NCBI RefSeq assembly: GCF_018274385.1
Contig: NZ_JAAFYZ010000098.1
Location: 1 to 35,133, forward strand
Reading direction: 5' to 3'
DNA from: Catenulispora pinistramenti
GTDB lineage: Bacteria > Actinomycetota > Actinomycetes > Streptomycetales > Catenulisporaceae
Length of the DNA stretch: 35,133 nt
The notes below the pieces were generated by a model, which was not told the DNA's origin, searched no databases, and saw only the letters and a list, made by a program, of their open reading frames with translations. Positions within the stretch are counted from its first letter, which is position 1. Each line of letters begins with the position of its first letter. Below, in pieces: positions 1-8,329 of this stretch. A program made the position numbers and the translations under genes.

Positions 1-52
1 GGGCGGAGGTCGCGGTTGCGGGCGGGTGAGGGTGGCACCTTTCACCAGCTCG

Positions 53-1951
53 TCAGATCCTCGCGGGGAACTCCATCATCGCGACCCGGGACGGTGTCGC
101 GATGACGATCGCCTGTGCCGCTTCGGTACGCACGAGGGCAGCGGCGAGGATCGGCTCGTCCGGCAGCGGCAGCTCGGCCAGCAACTCGCGGGTACTCATG
201 TCCCACAGCCGGACGTTCCGGCCGTGGACGTAGGTCACCCTCGGCCGTCCGGTGGGATCGTCGAGGAGCACGATGCCTTGTCCGGACTGCGCGCCGCCGG
301 TGAGCGGAAGGTGCGTCAGCTCCTCACCGGTGGCCGGACGGTAGAGGCTGATACCAGCCGGGCTGCTCACCGCGACCAGGGAGCCGGACTGCGATACCGC
401 CACGCCGGTGACGACACGGCGGTCATCGAACGTGTACAGAGTCCGGCAGGACTCGGCGTTCCAGGCGACGGCTCTGGCGCCCGGAAGGCGAGCGTTGCCG
501 TGCCAGCCGATGACGACAGAATCGGCGGCGGAGGCCAGCCGCATCGGCTGGAAACCGCCGGGCAGCTTGCGCCAATCGCCGCCGCCGACCCGGGCGACCG
601 GCGCGATGCCCGGCCCGGTCACCGCGATTCCGAGACGCCCGGACGTCCGGAAGACGGTGCCGGCGGTGAACCGCTCTATCCGGCCGGGCAACGGGCCCAG
701 CGCAGTGGGGCTCACCGTGTTGGTCACCAGATCGGCGAGATTGAGGACCTGACGGGCCTGAGCACGGTCCACAGTCAGGGCCGCCGCGCCGAGGGCCATC
801 CCCGGACCGAGCGTCAGCATGGCATCGCCCCGAGACGGCACCATTTGCAGCAGTCGGCGATCGCGGTCCGGAGCGTGCGGGACGTGGAACGTCGCTTGCG
901 ACCAAGAGCCGTGCAGGTCGTTCTTGCCCTGGAGGTAGACCGCGACCGACGGCTCTGCGTAGTCGGTGACCGGGATCAGCCAGGCGCGTTCGATCCGCTG
1001 CCCCGGTCTGCAGATGAACAGCGAGTCGACTGCTGGCGCGCTACCCGACGCGGACAGCCCCGGGGGCACCGGCGCGGCGACCATCGTTTCCGGTACGGGC
1101 CGGCGGACGACCTCGCCCGGCACCGGTACGGACCCACCGGCCGCGGCACGCAGGATCCCGGCCGTCTCAACGGCATCGGGCCGCTTCGCAGGGTCCTTGT
1201 CCAGCAGCCGGACCAGCAGCGGGGCCAGCGGTCCGGCGTTCACCGCGGGCTCGGGCGCCTTCATGAGGATCGCGGTGTACAGGGCCGTGAGCGTCGGCGC
1301 GTCGAACGGCCGCCGTCCCTCGACCAGCGTGTACAGCATCGCGCCGAGGGACCACAGGTCGACGGCGGCCGTGGCCTCCAGGCCCTCGAGCAGCTCGGGC
1401 GCCATGTAGTGGGGCGTGCCCAGCGCCACGCCGGTGCGCGTCAGATGGGTGGCGGACTCCAGGACGCGGGCGATCCCGAAATCGGCGATGACCACCCGGG
1501 ACCCGGCGAGCAGCACGTTCTCCGGCTTGAGATCGCGATGGACGATGCCGCCGGCGTGCGCGTGCCCGAGCGCGTCGGCGACCACCGTCCCGATCTCGGC
1601 GGCCCGCCGCCACGGCAGCGCACCACGATCGGCCATCTCCGCGGCCAGCGATCCCCCGGACACCAGTTCCATGACGATCCACGGGACACCGCCGTCCTGC
1701 ACGACGTCGTGCACGGTGATGACGCCGTCGTGCCGGAGCCGGGCGGCGACCCGGGCCTCGCGCACGGCGCGCGCGACGAGCTCGGCCCGCTCGTCGGCGG
1801 CGACGCCCTCGGGGATCGTCAGTTCCTTGATAGCGACGATCCGGTCGAGGTTGGCGTCGTAGCCACGCCAGACCCGCCCCATTCCGCCCTGGCCGATCAA
1901 GTCGTCCAACCGGTACCGGCCGCCCACCGCGTAGCCCGTCCCACCCGTCAT
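53..1951 (-). CDS. Ser/Thr protein kinase with WD40-like C-terminal half
   Basis: 632 aa from an ATG. Residues about 12-272 form a complete Hanks-type kinase domain: glycine loop G20-Q-G-G-M-G25, ATP lysine K42, HRDLKPEN with catalytic D140, DFG at 157-159 and APE at 184-186. All catalytic residues are present, so it should be active. Residues about 310-632 resemble degenerate WD40/beta-propeller repeats near the end (RLWDMSTRELLAELPLP). They probably form a sensing or protein-docking module, which is an inference. Unlike PknB-type kinases, I see no transmembrane helix or PASTA repeat, so it looks cytosolic. No strong Shine-Dalgarno sequence precedes the start. The partner and substrate are unknown, and it is not obviously part of the neighbouring rhamnose operon, from which a 154-bp gap separates it. 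Confidence 0.9.
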   Translation of the reverse strand: MTGGTGYAVGGRYRLDDLIGQGGMGRVWRGYDANLDRIVAIKELTIPEGVAADERAELVARAVREARVAARLRHDGVITVHDVVQDGGVPWIVMELVSGGSLAAEMADRGALPWRRAAEIGTVVADALGHAHAGGIVHRDLKPENVLLAGSRVVIADFGIARVLESATHLTRTGVALGTPHYMAPELLEGLEATAAVDLWSLGAMLYTLVEGRRPFDAPTLTALYTAILMKAPEPAVNAGPLAPLLVRLLDKDPAKRPDAVETAGILRAAAGGSVPVPGEVVRRPVPETMVAAPVPPGLSASGSAPAVDSLFICRPGQRIERAWLIPVTDYAEPSVAVYLQGKNDLHGSWSQATFHVPHAPDRDRRLLQMVPSRGDAMLTLGPGMALGAAALTVDRAQARQVLNLADLVTNTVSPTALGPLPGRIERFTAGTVFRTSGRLGIAVTGPGIAPVARVGGGDWRKLPGGFQPMRLASAADSVVIGWHGNARLPGARAVAWNAESCRTLYTFDDRRVVTGVAVSQSGSLVAVSSPAGISLYRPATGEELTHLPLTGGAQSGQGIVLLDDPTGRPRVTYVHGRNVRLWDMSTRELLAELPLPDEPILAAALVRTEAAQAIVIATPSRVAMMEFPARI

Positions 1952-2105
1952 CGATAGTTGAAGGTGCGGTGCTCGTCAGAGCCCGTATCCTTCGTCCCCC
2001 TTCATCGCATCGCAGCATTGCAGCAGCAGGCCAAACAGTAGCAATACCAACTGCTTGGCCGACGCGCCGGCGGCTGCTGGTCTTCAGCGGCGAGCGAGCG
2101 CGGGC

Positions 2106-3557
2106 TCAGCTGCTCGTCGCCGCCAACCGCGCGGCGGCCGCATCCCACGCCGCCCGCTCTCCGGCCGGCTCGTAGCGCGTCAGCGGCTGCGTGCGAATCA
2201 GCAAGTCCCGCAAGTCCCGCACCGCCCCGGGCTCGCCGACCACGCCGAGCGCCCGCGCCTGCACCACCACGTTCCCCAGCGCCGCGGCCTCGGCGGGCCC
2301 GGCCACCACCGGCAGGCCGCACGCGTCGGCCGTCAGCTGGCACAGCAACGCGTTGTGCACCCCGCCCCCGACGATGTGCACCACATCCACCGGGTGGTCC
2401 GCGAGTCGCTGCGCGTCCTCGATCGCGCGCCGGTGGGCCAGGGCGAGCGAGTCGAGGATGCAGCGGGTGACTTCCGGTGGCGTGCCGGGCACCGGCTGGC
2501 CGGTGGTGCGGCACGCCTCGCGGATGCGGTCGGCCATGCGGCCCGGCGCCAGGAAGCCGGGGTCGGCGGCGTCGATCACCGAACGCAGGGGCGGTTGCCC
2601 GGCTGCGGCTTCCAGAAGCGCCAGCAAGTCGGTCCTCCACTCCCGCAGGCACTCCTGGAGCAGCCACAAACCCATGATGTTGCGCAGATAGCGGACCGTC
2701 CCGTCGATCCCGGCCTCGTTGGTGAAGTTCGCCAGCCGGCTGGCCTCGGTCAGCACGGGGCGTTCCAGCTCCAGCCCGACCAGCGACCATGTTCCGGTAC
2801 TGATATACGCGAACCGCTCCCCCGCCGCGGCCGGGACCGCGACCACCGCCGACGCCGTGTCGTGCGACGCCACCGCGGTCACCGGGATCGGCCCACGCAG
2901 CCCGGTCTCCTCCAACACCGCCGGCAGCAGTTCGCCGATCCGTGATCCCGGCTGACGCAGCGGCGGGAACAGCCCGACGTCCACTCCCACCCGCTCGGCC
3001 ACCTCAGCCGACCAGGTCCGGCTGACCGCGTCGAGCAGCTGCGTGGTGGAGGCGTTGGTCACCTCGGTACCGGCGACCCCGGTCAGCCAGTACCCCATCA
3101 GATCCGGGATGAGCAAAGCCTGCCGAGCCGTGCCCAACGCCTGCGACCCGCGCGCCGCAACAAGCTGATACAGCGTATTGAAGGGCACGTACTGAATCCC
3201 CGTGACGCCGTACAACGCCTCGGCGGGCATCATCTTCCACACCCGCTGGGCGATGCCCTCCGTCCGCGCGTCGCGATAGTGCACCGGGTTGCCGAGCAGC
3301 GCACCGTCGGCGTCCAGCAGCCCGTAGTCCACGGCCCAGCTGTCGACGCCCACCGAGTCCACCTGCCGGGCCGCGCGCAGCCCGTCGACAATCCCCTGAT
3401 ACAGCGCCAGCACGTCCCAGTGCAGCGTCCCACCGACCCGCACCGGCCGGTTCTCGAACCGGTGCGCCTCACGCATCTCCAGCGTGTCCCGGCCGACGCG
3501 ACCGACCATGACGCGCCCGCTTGACGCGCCGAGGTCGATCGCCGCGACCGTCTTCAC
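2106..3557 (-). CDS. rhaB: L-rhamnulokinase
   Basis: 483 aa, GTG start, FGGY carbohydrate kinase. It phosphorylates L-rhamnulose at O-1 using ATP, the second step of L-rhamnose catabolism in the cytoplasm. Visible motifs are the N-terminal phosphate loop DLGASSGR (8-15), the VDSWAVDYG segment (71-79), SHDTAS with probable catalytic base D233, ISTGTWSL (252-259) and FTNEAG followed by an RNIMGLW segment, all typical of RhaB rather than glycerol or xylulose kinases. Length is normal for the family. It lies 13 bp after the aldolase/dehydrogenase gene and is the last gene of the rhaI-rhaD-rhaB operon, so it should share the promoter near 7013-7041. Confidence 0.95.
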   Translation of the reverse strand: MKTVAAIDLGASSGRVMVGRVGRDTLEMREAHRFENRPVRVGGTLHWDVLALYQGIVDGLRAARQVDSVGVDSWAVDYGLLDADGALLGNPVHYRDARTEGIAQRVWKMMPAEALYGVTGIQYVPFNTLYQLVAARGSQALGTARQALLIPDLMGYWLTGVAGTEVTNASTTQLLDAVSRTWSAEVAERVGVDVGLFPPLRQPGSRIGELLPAVLEETGLRGPIPVTAVASHDTASAVVAVPAAAGERFAYISTGTWSLVGLELERPVLTEASRLANFTNEAGIDGTVRYLRNIMGLWLLQECLREWRTDLLALLEAAAGQPPLRSVIDAADPGFLAPGRMADRIREACRTTGQPVPGTPPEVTRCILDSLALAHRRAIEDAQRLADHPVDVVHIVGGGVHNALLCQLTADACGLPVVAGPAEAAALGNVVVQARALGVVGEPGAVRDLRDLLIRTQPLTRYEPAGERAAWDAAAARLAATSS

Positions 3558-3570
3558 CCCGATACCCCGC

Positions 3571-5709
3571 TCATCGCAGGAAGGCCGCCGCGACCCCGGC
3601 GTCCACCGGCACCAGCAGCCCGGTGGTGTGCGTCAGGTCGCCGCCGACGAGGGCGAACACCGCGTTGGCCACGTGCTCGGGCAGCACCTCCCGCTTCAGG
3701 AGCGTCCGCTGCGCGTAGAACTCGCCCAGCTTCTCCTCCGGGATCCCGTACGTGGCCGCACGCTGCGCGCCCCAGCCCCCGGCGAAGATCCCCGACCCGC
3801 GCACCACGCCGTCGGGGTTGACGCCGTTCACCCGGATCGCGTGCTCGCCCAACTCCGCGGCCAGCAAGCGCACCTGGTGCGCCTGGTCGGCCTTGGCGGC
3901 GGAGTACGCGACGTTGTTCGGCCCGGCGAAGACAGCGTTCTTCGACACCACGTACACGATGTCCCCGCCGCGACCCTGCGCCGTCATCACCCGGGCCGCC
4001 TCGCGCGACACCAGGAACGAACCGCGCGCCATGATGGTGTGCTGTCGGTCCCAATCCGCGCTCGTGGTCTCCAGCAGCGGCTTCGAGATGGAGATCCCGG
4101 CGTTGTTGACCACCAGGTCCACGCCGCCGAATGCCAGCACCGCGGCGTCGAACGCCGCCGCGACCTGCTCCTCGGACGTCACGTCCACGGTCACCGCGAC
4201 CGCCCGGTCCGCGCCGCCCAGATCGGCGGCCACGGCCTGCGCCGCCACACCGTCCCGGTCGGCGACCACCACGCACGCGCCCTCGGCGACCAGCCGGTAC
4301 GCGATCGCCTTGCCGATCCCCGACCCCGCGCCGGTGACCAGCGCCACCCGGGTGGCCAGCGGCTTGGGTTCGGGCATCCGCGCCAGCTTGGCCTCCTCCA
4401 GCGCCCAGTACTCGATCCGGAACTTCTCCGACTCCTCGATCGGCGCGTACTCCGACACCGCCTCGGCACCGCGCATCACGTTGATCGCGTTGACGTAGAA
4501 CGCGCCGGCGACCCGCGCGGTCTGCTTGTCCCGGCCGAAGGAGTACATCCCGACGCCGGGGACCAGGACGATCGCCGGGTCCGCGCCGCGCATCGCCGGC
4601 GAATCAGGAGTCGCATGCCGGCGGTAGTAGGCCGCGTACTCGGCGCGGTAGTCGGCGTGCAGCTCGGCGAGGCGGGCGATCGCGTCTTCGAGGGGCGCGG
4701 AGGCCGGCAGGTCGAGGACCAGCGGACGGACCTTGGTGCGCAGGAAGTGGTCGGGGCAGGAGGTGCCGAGCGCCGCCAGCCGCGGGTGCTCGGCGCGGGA
4801 CAGGAAGTCGAGGACGACCTCGGTATCGGTGAAGTGGCCGATCTGCGGACGATCCGCCGACGCCAGAGCACTGATATAAGGCGCCAGCGCAGCCGCACGC
4901 GCCCGGCGCTCATCCTCAGGCAGCGGCTCGAAGCCTGCGGTCACCGCCCCGAACGGCTCAGCTTTCCCGCGCTCGGCAAGGAAAGCCTCGGCCGTCCTGA
5001 TGATCCGCAGCGAATTCGCCTCGCACTGCTGGGCCGAATCACCCCAGGCCGTGATCCCGTGCCCGCCGAGAACGCACCCGATCGCCTGCGGATTCGCCGC
5101 CTTCACCGCCGCGATGTCCAGCCCGAGCTGGAACCCGGGCCGCCGCCACGGCACCCACACCACAGCGTCCCCGAAGCACTCAGCCGTCAGCTTCTCCCCG
5201 TCCGCCGCACACGCCAGCGCGATCCCCGAATCAGGGTGCAGATGGTCCACGTGCGGCGCGTCGACCAGAGCGTGCATCGCCGTGTCGATCGACGGCGCGG
5301 CGCCGCCCTTGCCGTGCAGGCAGAAGTCGAACGCCGCGACCATCTCGTCCTCGTGGTCGGCCCCGGGATAGACGTCGACCAGCGCGCGCAGCCGGTCCAG
5401 CCGCAGCACCGCGAGCCCGGCCGGCGTCAGGGTGCCCAGATCGCCGCCGGAACCCTTGACCCACAACAGCTCCACGTCCCCGCCGGTCACCGGATCGGTC
5501 CCGGCCCCCTTCGCCGAGGTGTTGCCGCCGGCGTAGTTCGTGTTCCGCGGATCGGCACCGAGCCGGTTCGACCGGGCCACCAACGCGGCCACGGTGTCAT
5601 TGGTCAGGGTGTCATTGCTCAGGGTGTCATTGGTCAGGGTGTCATTGGTCAGGGTGTCATTGGTCAGGGTGTCATTGGTCAGGCTGTCGTCGTTCAGGCT
5701 GTCGTTCAT
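3571..5709 (-). CDS. rhaD: Bifunctional rhamnulose-1-phosphate aldolase / short-chain dehydrogenase
   Basis: 712 aa. Residues about 40-410 are a class II aldolase domain (HVDHLHP near 153-159 and GGHG near 215-218 supply likely metal ligands). Residues about 450-712 are a short-chain dehydrogenase (TGAGSGIG 459-466, NNAG 535-538, S589, Y602 and K606). Known members split rhamnulose-1-phosphate into dihydroxyacetone phosphate and L-lactaldehyde and then oxidise the lactaldehyde. I chose the ATG at 5709: it overlaps the rhaI stop as TGATG and has GGGGAG a few bases upstream. An ATG at 5721 would add MGSL and has a poorer ribosome site. The N-terminus is odd: about eight tandem pentapeptides (mostly TLTND) precede the normal start of the domain at VAALVARSNRLGADPRNTNY. 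Confidence 0.93.
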   Translation of the reverse strand: MNDSLNDDSLTNDTLTNDTLTNDTLTNDTLSNDTLTNDTVAALVARSNRLGADPRNTNYAGGNTSAKGAGTDPVTGGDVELLWVKGSGGDLGTLTPAGLAVLRLDRLRALVDVYPGADHEDEMVAAFDFCLHGKGGAAPSIDTAMHALVDAPHVDHLHPDSGIALACAADGEKLTAECFGDAVVWVPWRRPGFQLGLDIAAVKAANPQAIGCVLGGHGITAWGDSAQQCEANSLRIIRTAEAFLAERGKAEPFGAVTAGFEPLPEDERRARAAALAPYISALASADRPQIGHFTDTEVVLDFLSRAEHPRLAALGTSCPDHFLRTKVRPLVLDLPASAPLEDAIARLAELHADYRAEYAAYYRRHATPDSPAMRGADPAIVLVPGVGMYSFGRDKQTARVAGAFYVNAINVMRGAEAVSEYAPIEESEKFRIEYWALEEAKLARMPEPKPLATRVALVTGAGSGIGKAIAYRLVAEGACVVVADRDGVAAQAVAADLGGADRAVAVTVDVTSEEQVAAAFDAAVLAFGGVDLVVNNAGISISKPLLETTSADWDRQHTIMARGSFLVSREAARVMTAQGRGGDIVYVVSKNAVFAGPNNVAYSAAKADQAHQVRLLAAELGEHAIRVNGVNPDGVVRGSGIFAGGWGAQRAATYGIPEEKLGEFYAQRTLLKREVLPEHVANAVFALVGGDLTHTTGLLVPVDAGVAAAFLR
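5596..5700 (-). repeat. In-frame 15-bp tandem repeat at the 5' end of rhaD
   Basis: On the plus strand the unit gtcattggtcagggt occurs back to back at 5596, 5611 (one change), 5626, 5641, 5656 and 5671 (one change). A diverged unit follows at 5686 and a further decayed one at 5701. Read on the minus strand each unit encodes TLTND or a close variant. The low divergence between units points to recent slippage or unequal exchange. Loss or gain of one unit keeps the reading frame. Confidence 0.97.
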
Positions 5710-6875
5710 CAAGCTCCCCATCCGGCCTGCACCCCGCCGACCCGCTCGGCGACGATCTTCTCCGCGTAGCCGCCGGCCCGGTAGGCGTCCAGCGGGTCGG
5801 GCCGCAGCCCCATCTCCTTGCGGAGGTCCGCCAGCATCGAGCGGACGTCAGTGTTGTAGGCGTCCATCAGCACCGCGTTCGCGCCGAGCACGTCCCCGGC
5901 CGCCTGCGCGGCACGCAACGCGGGCAGGTCCACCAGCAGCGCCTTGGCCGTGGCCTCCTGCACGTTCATCACCGAACGGATCAACGCCGGGATCTTGGCC
6001 TCCAGGTTGTGGCACTGGTCCAACATGAACGCCACGCCGTTGGCCTTGTCGAAGCCGCCGTTCTTGGCCACCTCGTGCAGGATCCGGAACAGCTGGAAGG
6101 GATCGGCGGCGCCGACCATCAGGTCGTCGTCGGCGTAGAAGCGGGAGTTGAAGTCGAACGCCCCGAGCTTGCCCTCCCGTAGCAGGAACGCCACGATGAA
6201 CTCGATGTTCACCCCCGGCGCGTGGTGCCCGGTGTCCACGACCACCTTCGCCTTCGGCCCCAGCTTCAGGCAGTGCGCGTAGGACGTGCCCCAGTCCGGG
6301 ACGTCGGTGGCGTAGAAGGCCGGCTCGAAGAGCTTGTACTCCAACACCATCCGCTGGTCCGGCCCGAGCCGGTCGTAGACCTCTGACAAAGCCTCGGACA
6401 GCCGGTCCTGCCGGGCCACGATGTCGTCCTGGCCCGGGTAGTTGGTGCCGTCGGCGAACCACAGTTTCAGCGAGGACGAGCCGGTCGCGTCCATGATGTC
6501 GACGCACTCCAGCAGGTGGTCCACGGCCTTGCGCCGGATCCGCGGGTCCGGATGCGCCACCGAGCCCAGCTTGAAGTCGTCGTCCTGGAACGTGTTGGAG
6601 TTGATCATCCCTATTCGCACGCCGAGTTCCGCGGCGTACCGGGCCAGCGCGCCGTAGTCGTCCACGCGGTCCCACGGGATGTGCAGCGACACCAGCGGCG
6701 CGACCCCGGTGGCGGCGTGCACCTGGGCGGCGTCGGCCAGCTTCTCGAACGGGTCCCGCGGCACCCCGGCCTGCGCGAACACCTTGAACCGGGTGCCGGA
6801 GTTGCCGTAGCCCCACGACGGGGTCTCGATCTCCTGCGCCTTCAGGGCGGCCTTCACGGCCGACAGGTCGGGCAT
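5709..6875 (-). CDS. rhaI: L-rhamnose isomerase
   Basis: 388 aa. It converts L-rhamnose to L-rhamnulose, the first catabolic step, in a metal-dependent TIM-barrel fold. Motifs include SHIPWDR-like strand residues (63-70), VLEYKLFEP with probable ligand E179, VVVDTGHHAPG with D214 and H217, and FDFNSRFYADDDL (from 240). It matches the actinobacterial/Pseudomonas RhaI type, not E. coli RhaA. The start chosen is the ATG at 6875, preceded by GAGGTGGAG. An in-frame upstream start at 6938 would add 21 residues made from low-complexity leader sequence and is less likely. It is the first gene of the operon, its stop overlaps the rhaD start, and a promoter and operator lie just upstream. Confidence 0.95.
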   Translation of the reverse strand: MPDLSAVKAALKAQEIETPSWGYGNSGTRFKVFAQAGVPRDPFEKLADAAQVHAATGVAPLVSLHIPWDRVDDYGALARYAAELGVRIGMINSNTFQDDDFKLGSVAHPDPRIRRKAVDHLLECVDIMDATGSSSLKLWFADGTNYPGQDDIVARQDRLSEALSEVYDRLGPDQRMVLEYKLFEPAFYATDVPDWGTSYAHCLKLGPKAKVVVDTGHHAPGVNIEFIVAFLLREGKLGAFDFNSRFYADDDLMVGAADPFQLFRILHEVAKNGGFDKANGVAFMLDQCHNLEAKIPALIRSVMNVQEATAKALLVDLPALRAAQAAGDVLGANAVLMDAYNTDVRSMLADLRKEMGLRPDPLDAYRAGGYAEKIVAERVGGVQAGWGA

Positions 6876-6979
6876 GGCTCCACCTCGCGGGGGTCGTGGT
6901 CGATGGACTTCGCCGATGGTCTCGCCGACTGGCTCCACTGATGATCTCGCCGATGGTCTGGTCGATGATCTCGCCGGCC

Positions 6980-6999
6980 GGATTGAATCGATTCAATCC
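6980..6999. promoter_or_regulatory. Perfect 20-bp operator palindrome upstream of rhaI
   Basis: GGATTGAATCGATTCAATCC is an exact palindrome centred on CG, the usual architecture of a LacI-family operator. It starts about 7 bp after the expected transcription start of the rhaI promoter, a position where bound repressor blocks initiation or early elongation. The likely binder is the divergent LacI-family regulator at 7178-8212. Confidence 0.85.
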
Positions 7000-7012
7000 C
7001 TGCCTGCTGCCG

Positions 7013-7041
7013 ACCTTAGGCGGCGCTCAGGACGACGTCAA
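7013..7041 (-). promoter_or_regulatory. rhaI operon promoter
   Basis: On the minus strand, TTGACG (7036-7041) is followed after exactly 17 bp by TAAGGT (7013-7018), a near-consensus housekeeping actinobacterial promoter. The predicted start near 7006 gives an untranslated leader of about 130 nt containing the palindrome at 6980-6999 and short repeats of gatgatctcgcc and gccgatggtct. Confidence 0.75.
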
Positions 7042-7111
7042 GAGGCGATCCCGGGGCGGGGAACCGATCTTGAACGAACCCCCAGGTGGGGCCGGTGCGC
7101 GGCCCGGCCTG

Positions 7112-7141
7112 TAAGGTGAGGCCGACCGGTGAAACCATTCA
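7112..7141 (+). promoter_or_regulatory. Putative promoter element and second operator of the LacI-family regulator
   Basis: TAAGGT at 7112-7117 fits a -10 element for the regulator gene. No good -35 is visible at the right distance. Just downstream, TGAAACCATTCA (7130-7141) matches the core TGAATCGATTCA of the rhaI palindrome at 10 of 12 positions. It may mediate autoregulation by the same repressor. Confidence 0.45.
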
Positions 7142-7177
7142 GTCGGCGTCCAGCCGCTAGCGGGCAGGCGGGCTCAG

Positions 7178-8212
7178 GTGGCCAAGAAGACAGTCGGGAT
7201 CTCGGACGTCGCGCGGGAGGCCGGCGTGTCCGTCGGCACCGTGTCGAACAGCTTCAACCGGCCCGATTCGGTGGCGCCGGAGACCCGGGCCCGGATCCTG
7301 GCCGTGGTGGAGCGGCTGGGATACGTGCGCAGCGAGTCCGCGCGCCAGCTGCGGACCGGGACCAGCCGCATCGTCGCGCTGCTGGTGCTGGACCTGGCGA
7401 ACCCGTTCTTCGTCGACGTCGCCAACGGCGCCGAGCGGACCGCCCGCGCCGCCGGACTCGGGGTGATGGTGTGCACCAGCGCGCAGTCGCCGTCGGACGA
7501 GGCGGACTACATCGGCCTGTTCACCGAACAGCAGGTGCGCGGCGTACTGGTGATCCCGGCCGATCCCACCGGACGCTCGCTGGAACCGTTACGCCGCCAG
7601 GGGATCCCGTACGTCGTGGTGGACCGGCTGGTCGAGGACGCCGAGGTGTGCTCGGTATCAGTGGACGATGTCACCGGCGGCCGACTGGCGGTCGAGCACC
7701 TGCTCGCGCAGGGCCACCGCCGCATCGCCTACATCAGCGGACCGGCGCACCTGCAACAGATCCGCGACCGGCGCACCGGCGCACTGGCCGCCGTCGCCGC
7801 CGCCGGACTCCCGCCGGAGGCCCTGCACGAACTCCCGACCGCCCACATGACCATCGCGGCGGGCCGTGACGCCGCCGCGCGCCTGCTGGGCCTGGCCGAC
7901 CGCCCGACCGCGGTGTTCTGCGCGAACGACCTGCTGGCCCTGGGCTTGGAGCAGGCGCTGTATGCCGCCGGGGTGAAGGTTCCGGAGGAAGTCGCGATCG
8001 TCGGGTACGACGACATCGAGTTCGCGTCCGCGGTCGCGGTGCCGCTCACGTCGGTACGGCAGCCGGCCGCGGAGATGGGGCGGCTGGCGACGCAGATGCT
8101 GCTCGCGGAGGGTGATGCCTTGGGCGACGAGGAAGGCACGCACGCGCACCAGGCTGTGGTGCTGCAACCGGAGTTGGTCGTGCGGACGTCGAGTCTGCAC
8201 CGGGCCGGGTAG
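7178..8212 (+). CDS. LacI-family regulator of rhamnose catabolism
   Basis: 344 aa, GTG start. Residues 6-60 are a LacI-type DNA-binding head (VGISDVAREAGVSVGTVSNS plus hinge helix). The rest is a periplasmic-binding-protein-like sugar-sensing core (LVLDLANPFFVDVANGAE, GHRRIAYISGP, VAIVGYDDIEFAS). Divergent placement from rhaI, with a perfect CG-centred palindrome in between, strongly suggests it represses the rhamnose operon until a pathway sugar is bound. The effector is not shown by the sequence. A related imperfect palindrome before its own gene suggests autoregulation. Confidence 0.9.
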   Translation: MAKKTVGISDVAREAGVSVGTVSNSFNRPDSVAPETRARILAVVERLGYVRSESARQLRTGTSRIVALLVLDLANPFFVDVANGAERTARAAGLGVMVCTSAQSPSDEADYIGLFTEQQVRGVLVIPADPTGRSLEPLRRQGIPYVVVDRLVEDAEVCSVSVDDVTGGRLAVEHLLAQGHRRIAYISGPAHLQQIRDRRTGALAAVAAAGLPPEALHELPTAHMTIAAGRDAAARLLGLADRPTAVFCANDLLALGLEQALYAAGVKVPEEVAIVGYDDIEFASAVAVPLTSVRQPAAEMGRLATQMLLAEGDALGDEEGTHAHQAVVLQPELVVRTSSLHRAG

Positions 8213-8329
8213 GCGGTTCGGCTCCTCGACGTATCAGGGCCCGAAATAACTGCCGCCGAATCTTACAGACTTCAGAACGCGCGTTCAGTACCCTTCTCAC
8301 CATCCGTAGTGCTCTGATCACATAGCAGG

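Noticed and set aside
26..1957. Long plus-strand frame antisense to the kinase
   Set aside because: The minus strand encodes a full kinase domain with all catalytic motifs. The plus-strand product is Arg/Gly-rich with no family features, a typical GC-rich shadow.
3484..5769. Long plus-strand frame antisense to rhaD
   Set aside because: It is a shadow of the conserved aldolase/dehydrogenase on the minus strand.
7070..7075. TTGAAC as -35 of the LacI-type regulator gene at 7178
   Set aside because: It is 36 bp from the only good -10 (7112-7117), too far for a promoter pair.
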